DNA of 33,938 nucleotides from Deltaproteobacteria bacterium (lineage in GTDB: Bacteria > Myxococcota_A > Polyangia > Polyangiales > JADJMO01): the NCBI GenBank assembly GCA_025363655.1, contig JANYDK010000119.1, positions 1 to 33,938 of the forward strand. The letters are read 5' to 3'. A model generated the notes under the pieces. It had not been told where the DNA came from. It did no database searches and saw only the letters and a program-made list of their open reading frames with translations. Positions 8,166 to 14,428 of this stretch are shown here, in pieces. Numbering within the stretch: the first letter of the stretch is position 1; each line of letters starts with the position of its first letter. The translations under genes were made by a program, and so were the position numbers.

Positions 8166-8993
8166 TCAACGCAGGTGAAGCCTTTTTCCAAAGCGCTTTC
8201 GCAAGCTCTTGCCGAGCGCCTCGAGCCCGCGCTCCCTCCAATTCACGACCGTCAGTCCTCGCAGGGACGGCGAAGCGAGCAGCGCTTCGAGGCCGGCCGG
8301 GTGCACGTCGAGGAGCGACACTTCGAGCGCTGCCTGGCAGTAGGACGATGCGCCGAGCGCACGCGCGCCCTCGACGCCGAGATGCGCGTGAACGAGCGCG
8401 AGCCGTTCGAGTCGTGCCGTCAGCGGCGTGCTCGAGAGTGCCCGTGCTCCGAGGGCGCCGACCGCGCACTGCGAGAGCCCGAGCTCGCGGAGCGCGGGGA
8501 GCCCTGTGCGCGTGGCGATGGCGGAGGCTCCATCGGCCGTCACCCCGACGCTCGCGAAGGCGAGGACCTCCAGCGGCAATCGCGATTCGGCGAGCAGGCG
8601 CGCGCCTTCGTCTCCAAAATAGCCACCTCTGACTTCGACCCGCCGAAGCGCCGTCAAATGCGTATTGGCACGCAGCGTACGGACGAGCGCGACGCTGGCG
8701 CAGTCGTGGAGATGCAGCTCGACGAGTCGACCCAGCCGTGCACTGGAGACGACGTCGAGCGCGTCTCGTTCGGTCGATCGCAGCTCGAGTCCTTCGAGCG
8801 CGTCGAGCGCTGGATCTCGCGCCAGCGCGCTGGCGGCTCCGGGCTCGAACGCTGCCGGCGTCGTCGGCGACGCGAAGTCGTCCCAAAGGCCGACGACGTC
8901 GACCGCACGAAGCTTGCATCGACGGGCGCGCGAACCCCGAAGCCCCGTCAGCATCGCGGCCGGAGTTTGGTAGATGGGCTCGCCTTCCATCAT
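8166..8993 (-). CDS. Leucine-rich-repeat protein, ribonuclease-inhibitor-like
   Basis: 275 residues from the ATG complement 8991-8993; a second ATG follows immediately at 8990 and a TTG lies upstream at 9041. Repeating units of roughly 25-30 residues with conserved Leu/Ala positions (LVELHLHDCASVALVRTL, LTALRRVEVRGGYFGDEGA, LPALRELGLSQCAVGALGA, LERLALVHAHLGVEGARAL) match the ribonuclease-inhibitor style of LRR, forming a curved protein-binding scaffold. There is no signal peptide, so it is probably cytoplasmic. It starts 34 bases after the Cip1-like gene on the same strand and could be cotranscribed with it. Binding partner unknown. Confidence 0.8.
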   Translation of the reverse strand: MMEGEPIYQTPAAMLTGLRGSRARRCKLRAVDVVGLWDDFASPTTPAAFEPGAASALARDPALDALEGLELRSTERDALDVVSSARLGRLVELHLHDCASVALVRTLRANTHLTALRRVEVRGGYFGDEGARLLAESRLPLEVLAFASVGVTADGASAIATRTGLPALRELGLSQCAVGALGARALSSTPLTARLERLALVHAHLGVEGARALGASSYCQAALEVSLLDVHPAGLEALLASPSLRGLTVVNWRERGLEALGKSLRKRFGKRLHLR

Positions 8994-9027
8994 CGGGAGT
9001 TGGCCAGAGAGAGAGCCTCGGCGGGCG

Positions 9028-9978
9028 TCAGGGACACGCAATCGGCGTGTCGTCGAGGATCACGTCGTCGATCCAAGCCTCGTGCGCGCCGCCGACGTCG
9101 TGTTGATAGCTCTCCCACCCGACGCTGACGTTCTTGAAGGCGGGCGCATGCCACTTTCCGTCGATGCCCTTTTCGGTGCACGTCGAATCGTCTTTCGAAT
9201 TCCCCACGACGTGCAGCTCGGGAATTTCTTTCCTGTCGAGCCAGAAGCGCATTTCGTCGTTCTTTCCGTCGTACTGATAGGCGACGCAGGTCCACGTTTT
9301 GGTGGGGAAGGTCTGCGCCTTGGTCTGCCAACAGTCGGTGACCTTCGGCGTCGTGTCGCGATAGTAGTTCGCCATCAAGCCGCCCATACCGCCATAGTTG
9401 TACGTGGCGGTGAGCCCGCCTTGCGGTCCGTCGCCGTGGGCGATCGTCCAGTGCACCGTCTTGTCGGGGATGCGATCGGTCCAGATCATGAATCGGCCGT
9501 AGAAGCTGTTGCCCGGCACCGGCACGAGCGGCGCGCCATGGATGACGAGCATCGCGCGGCGATAGGTGTCGGACGTGGCGGTGGCATCGACCGCCAGCTT
9601 CACCGAATGCTTGCCGCTGTATGCATGTGTCGCGTCGAGCACGGCCGTGCCCTTGTTGGTCGCGAGCACCCACGGCGCGCCCGGCTTGTCGCCGACGGCG
9701 CCCTTCTCGAAGTCGTCGCAGACCAGTCGGCCGGCGCAGGGATCGAGGGGTGTCGAGTCTGCGGAAGTGTCGACGACGACGTCTGCCGTGTTCGCGTCGG
9801 TGAGAACGTCGGGGACGCGGCCGACGTCGGTGGGGCTGGAATCGAAGGCGATCGCGCTGTCGGCGGCTGCGTCGTCGGTGGTGGTGGTGGCGTCGCCTGC
9901 GCTGCCGCACCGCAACGAGGCCAAGGCACATCCGGTGACGAGCGCACGCCGGAGATTCGTCGGCAGCATCGTTGGCAT
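9028..9978 (-). CDS. Secreted Cip1/polysaccharide-lyase-like lipoprotein
   Basis: 316 residues from the ATG complement 9976-9978; a second in-frame ATG at 9969 is an alternative. A short N-terminal hydrophobic segment with Cys17 and Cys24 precedes an Asp/Thr/Ser-rich linker (~25-75) typical of exported myxobacterial lipoproteins. The globular part starts at CDDFEKG and has the jelly-roll features of Cip1-like proteins: paired strands around HSVKLAVD, NSFYGRFMIWTD, then CVAYQYDGKNDEMRFWLD and the ending AWIDDVILDDTPIAC. Cip1 relatives bind or cleave plant/algal polysaccharides (glucuronan lyase for some members); catalysis here is not established. Neighbouring glycan-related genes (GH16) support a carbohydrate role. 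The family call is from remembered patterns. Confidence 0.72.
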   Translation of the reverse strand: MPTMLPTNLRRALVTGCALASLRCGSAGDATTTTDDAAADSAIAFDSSPTDVGRVPDVLTDANTADVVVDTSADSTPLDPCAGRLVCDDFEKGAVGDKPGAPWVLATNKGTAVLDATHAYSGKHSVKLAVDATATSDTYRRAMLVIHGAPLVPVPGNSFYGRFMIWTDRIPDKTVHWTIAHGDGPQGGLTATYNYGGMGGLMANYYRDTTPKVTDCWQTKAQTFPTKTWTCVAYQYDGKNDEMRFWLDRKEIPELHVVGNSKDDSTCTEKGIDGKWHAPAFKNVSVGWESYQHDVGGAHEAWIDDVILDDTPIACP

Positions 9979-9997
9979 TTCGAGATGGTATCTCGAA
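9979..9997. promoter_or_regulatory. Perfect 8-base inverted repeat abutting the Cip1-like start codon
   Basis: TTCGAGAT - GGT - ATCTCGAA. It begins at the base immediately upstream of the ATG at 9978 and occupies the place where a ribosome site should be; no Shine-Dalgarno sequence is visible there. It could be a repressor operator or an RNA hairpin masking translation initiation. If the second ATG (9969) is used, the repeat lies 10 bases upstream of it. Confidence 0.4.
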
Positions 9998-10031
9998 TGG
10001 GCGACATGAACTTCGACGATACGGAAGAAGG

Positions 10032-10217
10032 CTAGGATGCGCGCGTTCGCAAGAGCAGGTGGCCGAGCGCGGCGCCGATGGCGACGAGCAGCAGGAGGGG
10101 CGCAGCGTGTCCGACGGCGGCGTGGGCGACGTTGCTCAGCGGACACGAATACCACTCGAGCGAGTGTGCGCTCTGCGACTCGAAGTCTCGACGAAGGGAA
10201 ACCCCAAGGGGGGTCAT
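10032..10217 (-). CDS. Possible 61-residue membrane microprotein
   Basis: A small frame within the 303-base gap between two divergent annotated genes. The ATG (complement 10215-10217) is preceded by GCGAGGG at a workable ribosome-site distance. The last 30 codons are strongly GC-rich at the third position, as expected of a real gene here. They encode WYSCPLSNVAHAAVGHAA, then a transmembrane helix (PLLLLVAIGAALGHLLL) ending in RTRAS. It is 53 bases upstream of the Cip1-like gene on the same strand. No family recognised. It may instead be chance open frame. Confidence 0.42.
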   Translation of the reverse strand: MTPLGVSLRRDFESQSAHSLEWYSCPLSNVAHAAVGHAAPLLLLVAIGAALGHLLLRTRAS

Positions 10218-10281
10218 CCGTATCCCTCGCCGATCCCGCAGGGCAATCCCTGCGTCGAGGAACGTCAAGGAAAGGGTTCAC

Positions 10282-11097
10282 ATGCGCGCTCATTGGGTGA
10301 TTCCGGCGGTCGTCCTTCTCGGTTGCGGCAGTAGCGACGACACCACGGCCGATCCGTCGGACACCGCCGCCGACGTCACTGCGAAGGATGACGGCGTGGA
10401 CAGCGCCAAGCCCGATACCAACGTCACCGACTCGGGGACGGACTCGGCGGTCGATTCGACGCTCACCGACTCGCCTACCGACTCGCCTACCGACTCGCCT
10501 ATCGACTCGATTGGCGATGGCGATGCGAAGACCGACGGCGGTTGTCCGAGCAGCTGGACCGTCGCGCCCACGGTCGATTCGACGATCGGCGTTCCCGATG
10601 GAGGCGGCTCGGCGCTCTTGCACGCGACCGGAAGAGGCACGCAGAACTACACCTGCGTCGCCACCACCACCGCCGCCGACGCGGGCCCCGACGCCGATGC
10701 TGCCGATTCCGACGGAGGCGACACTGCGACGACGACCTACGCGTGGACGCTCACCGGGCCTGAGGCCGATCTCGAGGACTGCGCCGCGGTGAAGATCGGC
10801 ACGCACTTCGCGAGCGCTTCTGGGGCGACCGCGCCCGAGTGGATGACGACCGACGGCACCTTCGTCATCGCCTCCCGCAAGGCCGCGATCACGCCCGACA
10901 CGACGACGATCCCCTGGCTCTTGCTGCAGGCCACGTCGCATGGCGGCGGCACGGGCGCGCTGTCGAAGACGCAGTACATCCAGCGTCTCAACACGACGGG
11001 TGGAAAGGCGCCCGCGACCGGCTGCGACTCGAGCGCGGTGGGGGCCACGACCAAGGTCGCGTACACCGCGGACTACTGGTTCTACGGCACGCCCTGA
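10282..11097 (+). CDS. DUF3455 family lipoprotein
   Basis: 271 residues from the ATG at 10282, preceded by the ribosome site AAGGAAAG. Signal and lipobox: VIPAVVLLGC (Cys15). An Asp/Thr/Ser-rich linker (~16-85) includes a tandem repeat. The C-terminal domain has the marks of DUF3455: GRGTQNYTC, a W..TGPEADL strand, EWMTTDGTFVIAS, IPWLLLQATS, YIQRLNTTGGKAP..GCD, and the ending VAYTADYWFYGTP. The family is found in many bacteria and fungi; its function is unknown. Likely anchored to the envelope. The domain contains an inserted Asp-rich loop (AADAGPDADAADSDGGD). Divergent from the Cip1-like gene. Confidence 0.9.
   Translation: MRAHWVIPAVVLLGCGSSDDTTADPSDTAADVTAKDDGVDSAKPDTNVTDSGTDSAVDSTLTDSPTDSPTDSPIDSIGDGDAKTDGGCPSSWTVAPTVDSTIGVPDGGGSALLHATGRGTQNYTCVATTTAADAGPDADAADSDGGDTATTTYAWTLTGPEADLEDCAAVKIGTHFASASGATAPEWMTTDGTFVIASRKAAITPDTTTIPWLLLQATSHGGGTGALSKTQYIQRLNTTGGKAPATGCDSSAVGATTKVAYTADYWFYGTP
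10465..10509 (+). repeat. 12-base tandem repeat coding a Thr-Asp-Ser-Pro linker
   Basis: Three identical units ACCGACTCGCCT followed by a partial ATCGACTCG unit, in frame within the DUF3455 gene. They encode repeated TDSP in the low-complexity spacer between lipid anchor and domain. Repeat-unit number may vary between strains by slippage. Confidence 0.85.
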
Positions 11098-11170
11098 GTT
11101 CGGCCGAGCCACGGTCGCCAGCCGTCGACGGGCGCGCATGGTGCGGTACTCTCGCCTCGAGGGCCACACC

Positions 11171-11452
11171 ATGTCAGCCAAAGACCAACAAGAGCTCGTC
11201 GAGAAAATCAAGAAGCTCCTCGTCAAGAAGTATGGCGACTCGAGCCTCGAGAGCATGCAAAAACTCTTCACCGCCTACGACAAGGATGGTGACAAACGCA
11301 TCAGCGCCGGCGAGCTCGAACAGCTCCTCAAGGACGCCGACGTCGGCAACGGCTTCACGCGCGGCGCCTGGGTGAAGGGCGTGATCGAAGCGCTCGACAA
11401 GAACGCGGACAAAACCATCGACTGGAACGAGTTCTCCGACGCCGTGAAGTGA
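11171..11452 (+). CDS. EF-hand calcium-binding protein
   Basis: 93 residues from the ATG at 11171; an upstream in-frame ATG at 11138 is less likely. There is no signal peptide, so it is probably cytoplasmic. Two EF-hand loops: DKDGDKRISAGE (residues 37-48; canonical, with Asp at 1, 3, 5 and Glu at 12) and DKNADKTIDWNE (76-87; Asp1, Asn3, Asp5, Asp9, Glu12; Ala replaces the usual Gly at position 4-6 region). Helices flank both loops, as in a calmodulin-like lobe. It likely buffers or senses calcium. Convergent with the GH16 gene. Confidence 0.9.
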   Translation: MSAKDQQELVEKIKKLLVKKYGDSSLESMQKLFTAYDKDGDKRISAGELEQLLKDADVGNGFTRGAWVKGVIEALDKNADKTIDWNEFSDAVK

Positions 11453-11464
11453 GCGAAGGGCGAG

Positions 11465-11489
11465 GGCGGCGAGGAGGATGCTCGCCGCC
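11465..11489. terminator. Candidate bidirectional terminator hairpin
   Basis: Perfect 9-base stem GGCGGCGAG / CTCGCCGCC with a 7-base loop, sitting 12 bases after the EF-hand stop and 20 bases before the stop of the convergent GH16 gene. No clear T-run on either strand, but position and stability fit a shared terminator. Confidence 0.55.
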
Positions 11490-11509
11490 ACTCGCACCCC
11501 GCCACGGGA

Positions 11510-13276
11510 CTACCGCTGATACGCGCGCACGTAGTCGACCTCCATCCGTTGCGGGAAGGCTGCGTCGTCGACGCCCTTGACGCCGCCCCAGCTGCCACCG
11601 ACGGCGATGTTGAGAATGAGGTGGAATCGCTGGTCGAAGGGCCACGTCGAAGGGCCGGAGTGCTCGTTGGCGAACGAGAAGTAGTGGTTGCCGTCGACGT
11701 AGATGTCGATCTTGTCGGCGGTCCATTCCATCACGTAGTCATGGAACGCGTTCATCGCGTCGCCGACCGTGAGCTGCGCCGTCTTCTGCGTGCCTTTGGT
11801 CCAGTTGTAGGCGCCCGTGTGGGTCGTCGCGTGGATGATGCCGGGGTCGAAGCCGACGTGCTCCATGATGTCGATCTCGCCGCTGTTCGGCCAGGCGCCG
11901 TACTTCCAATCGGTCGGCAACATCCAGATCGCCGGCCAGGTGCCGCGCCCGGCGGGGATCTTGGCGCGGACTTCGACCCGGCCGTACAGCCAGTTGCCGC
12001 CGTTCTTGCTCAGGAGTCGCGCCGAGGTGTAGCCCATTCCGCCGTAATTCTCTTTACGTGCTTCGATGACGAGCTTGCCGCCTTCTTGGCGCGCGTTCTC
12101 GGTGCGGTGATCGGTGTAGTACTCGAGCTCGCTGTTGCCCCAGCCCGAGCCACCGACGTCGTATCCCCACTTGTCGTCCGCGGGCAGGCCGCTGCCGTCG
12201 AACTCGTCGGACCAGACGAGGCGCCAACCGGACGGCGTCGGGGTCGGAGTCGGCGTGGGCGTCGGGGTCGGCGTCGGGGTCGGCGTCGGCGTGCTCCCCG
12301 CGGGGAGGAGGCGGAAGTGCTGATTTCCCCCGTTGTTGGAGAGATATTGCACGAGCTGCGCGCCATCGGCCGAGCTCGCGCCCAAGATGTCGAGCACGAG
12401 CCCGCTGCTCTTGGAGACGATGCGATACGTGCCGCCGCCGGCGTCCTCGATGCCCCACTGTTGATTGGCGCCGCCGCCATATCCCCATTGTTGAATCGGC
12501 GCGAGCGGGCTGGTGCTGCGGTCGGTGACGTCGAGTGCCTTGTTGCTGTTGGTGTTGACGATGGTGTACGCGCCGCCGCCGAGCGGGGCGACGTGGAAGC
12601 GTTGCGCGCCGGTGCCGTTGCAGCCCCATTGCTGGAGCTTGGCTCCGTCGCTGGTCGACGAGCTCGGCACGTCGAGGCACTTGCCGCTGTGCGACGCTTG
12701 GAGCGTGTAATCACCGGCCGCGATCGACGCGCTGTTCGAGACGCCGGTCAGCTTCCACTGCTGCGCCGTGCTCGCATAGAAGTTCACCACCGCGACGTTG
12801 GCGCCGTCGGCCGTCGAGCCCCACGCCACGTCGAGATATTCGCCGCTGTGCCGCGCGCGAATGCGGTAGTAGCCGTCGCCCGCGTCCTCCAAGCGCCATT
12901 GCTGGTTGGCGCCGCCGCCGTAGCTCCACTGTTGTACGTTGGTGCCTTCGCCCATGCCCGCGCCGGCGACGTCGAGCGCCTTGCCGCTCACCTTCGAGCG
13001 GATGACGTAGTAGCCGTCACCGGTCGCGTCGAAGCGCCACGTCTGCGCGTCGCTGCCGTTGACGCTCGCTTGCTGGACGTTGGCGCCATCGGCCGTCGAA
13101 GCGCCGGCGACGTCGAGCGCCTTGCCGCTGTGCCGCGCGGTGACCACGTACGAAACGCCGGACGGGACATCTTGAGCAGATCGATCGTCGTGCGAAGCGC
13201 TGTCGCCACCGTTGGCGACGCAGCCGGGGAGGACGTTGAGTAGCGAGAGCCCGAGGAGGAAGGCCAGTGATCGCAT
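11510..13276 (-). CDS. Secreted GH16 beta-glucanase with two ricin-type lectin domains
   Basis: 588 residues from the ATG complement 13274-13276, with a lipoprotein-like signal (MRSLAFLLGLSLLNVLPGC). Two ricin-B beta-trefoil domains occupy about 45-185 and 190-327. Their repeats end in QxW elements (AQTW, NQQW, AQQW, NQQW; two degenerate as AQRF and NQHF). A 20-residue Thr-Pro linker (329-348) leads to a glycoside hydrolase 16 domain from Trp351. The catalytic motif EIDIME has nucleophile Glu467, Asp469 and acid/base Glu472. The sequence ELEYYTD and the following strands resemble endo-beta-1,3-glucanase (laminarinase-like) members. Likely degrades glucan in prey, fungal or algal walls while the lectins bind carbohydrate (family knowledge). 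The start is preceded by no strong ribosome site. Confidence 0.95.
   Translation of the reverse strand: MRSLAFLLGLSLLNVLPGCVANGGDSASHDDRSAQDVPSGVSYVVTARHSGKALDVAGASTADGANVQQASVNGSDAQTWRFDATGDGYYVIRSKVSGKALDVAGAGMGEGTNVQQWSYGGGANQQWRLEDAGDGYYRIRARHSGEYLDVAWGSTADGANVAVVNFYASTAQQWKLTGVSNSASIAAGDYTLQASHSGKCLDVPSSSTSDGAKLQQWGCNGTGAQRFHVAPLGGGAYTIVNTNSNKALDVTDRSTSPLAPIQQWGYGGGANQQWGIEDAGGGTYRIVSKSSGLVLDILGASSADGAQLVQYLSNNGGNQHFRLLPAGSTPTPTPTPTPTPTPTPTPTPSGWRLVWSDEFDGSGLPADDKWGYDVGGSGWGNSELEYYTDHRTENARQEGGKLVIEARKENYGGMGYTSARLLSKNGGNWLYGRVEVRAKIPAGRGTWPAIWMLPTDWKYGAWPNSGEIDIMEHVGFDPGIIHATTHTGAYNWTKGTQKTAQLTVGDAMNAFHDYVMEWTADKIDIYVDGNHYFSFANEHSGPSTWPFDQRFHLILNIAVGGSWGGVKGVDDAAFPQRMEVDYVRAYQR
12233..12292 (-). 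repeat. Thr-Pro codon repeat linker in the GH16 gene
   Basis: Ten consecutive Thr-Pro codon pairs (hexamer repeat, CGG/CGT on this strand with slight third-base variation) join the lectin and GH16 domains. This is an extended flexible linker typical of secreted carbohydrate-active enzymes; repeat length may vary by slippage. Confidence 0.9.
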
Positions 13277-13433
13277 GGGAGGTCACATAGCGATGGACGT
13301 GCCAGCGGAATTTCTCGGTGTTTCGTGAAATCGCCTCTCCAAACGCCTGTCACGCCCAGAAGACGCGTGGTGGTTCTACTCCCCTAATTGTCCAGATTCG
13401 CCGCGACGATTCCCGTGCTTGCCGCGCGCTGGA

Positions 13434-14381
13434 TTACTTCAACGTCACCACCGCGCCGGCCGGCAACTTGGCGATCACTTGGTTCGCCTTGCCCGGTCCG
13501 CCCTCTTCGTCGTTCCAGGTCTCGACCGCCTCGATCGTGTCGCCGCTCACCTTCACCGTGTAGCCCTGCTGCAAGCCCGCGCAGTACTGGCCGAGCGATT
13601 CGAAGTGATCGCCGCTCGGCTTCACCGCGCCGGCCTTCACCTGGTTGTCCTCGGCGACCGAGGTGATGGTGCCGTGCTCGAACGTCTTCTCGACGCCCTT
13701 CGCGTCCTTCAACGTCAGCACCATCGTCGACGAGAGGCAGTCCGATTCGTTCTTCGGCGCCGTCTTCACCGAGAGCGTCAACGTCAGCGGCGAGGTCAGC
13801 GCGGTCGCGTCGACGACGGGCGTCTTCGAGTCTTCGTAGCCGCGCTCGCTCCACTTCATCTCTTCGCGGACGATGCGCATGCCACTGCCGGAGTCGCGGA
13901 AGGTCAGCGTCTTCTCGCCGTGATCGGCGAAGCGTCCGCTCTTCCAGCGCTGGAGAAACGTGACCACGCAGTCGTTGCCGCTCATCGTCGACTTGATGTT
14001 CTCGACGGCCACCTCTTGCTTGATCTTGAACATCTTCTCGCGATCGGTCTTCCAGGTCGCGAGGTCGAGCTTCTTCTCACCGCCGTCGGGCGTGCGCTTG
14101 ATGCCTTGAAAGCTGGCGTCGTATTTGGCGAGGTAGGCCTCGAACTTCCCGTCGTTCTGCGCCTTCTTCCAATCCTCGACCGCCGACGCGGCCATCGCCA
14201 AGGGATCGGGTTTCGAGGGCTCTCCCGACGAAGGAGTGGGCGCCTTCGCGCTCGAACCGGTGCTCGACGCGTTGCCCGCACCACCAGAGGGCGGCGGCGC
14301 GCTCGGCTTGTCGCACGCGAGAATCGCAAGGGAGAACGATGTCAGCGCGAGCGTGAATGCGAACGAACGAGCGAAGGTCAT
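13434..14381 (-). CDS. Lipoprotein with NTF2-like (Cds6-type) domain
   Basis: 315 residues from the ATG complement 14379-14381. Lipobox LAILAC (Cys23), then a Pro/Ser/Gly-rich spacer to about residue 60. Residues ~65-185 have an NTF2-like pattern seen beside L,D-transpeptidases and related envelope proteins: VEDWKKAQNDGKFEAYLAKY, W..DREKMFKIKQEVAVENI, CVVTFLQRWKSGRFADHGEKTL and MRIVREEMKW. A second beta-rich region follows, from about 195 to the end. The fold is probably ligand binding or protein interaction outside the cytoplasm rather than catalytic. Likely envelope-associated; no partner gene is clear. It is transcribed leftward, with the GH16 gene 157 bases downstream. Confidence 0.7.
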   Translation of the reverse strand: MTFARSFAFTLALTSFSLAILACDKPSAPPPSGGAGNASSTGSSAKAPTPSSGEPSKPDPLAMAASAVEDWKKAQNDGKFEAYLAKYDASFQGIKRTPDGGEKKLDLATWKTDREKMFKIKQEVAVENIKSTMSGNDCVVTFLQRWKSGRFADHGEKTLTFRDSGSGMRIVREEMKWSERGYEDSKTPVVDATALTSPLTLTLSVKTAPKNESDCLSSTMVLTLKDAKGVEKTFEHGTITSVAEDNQVKAGAVKPSGDHFESLGQYCAGLQQGYTVKVSGDTIEAVETWNDEEGGPGKANQVIAKLPAGAVVTLK

Positions 14382-14428
14382 CGCCCTTGATAGCGGAAAT
14401 CAGCCGAGCATGGCGAACGTCCGTTGGT

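Noticed and set aside
12233-12292. Tandem repeat as a possible CRISPR or minisatellite
   Set aside because: It is a coding Thr-Pro linker in frame; no spacers and no cas genes in the window.
13290-13304. Sigma-54-like element TGGCACG-N4-TCGC upstream of the GH16 gene on the minus strand
   Set aside because: The -24 part is exact, but the predicted transcript start would fall about two bases before the ATG, the -12 part has a mismatch, and one such match in 34 kb of GC-rich DNA on two strands is not unlikely by chance.
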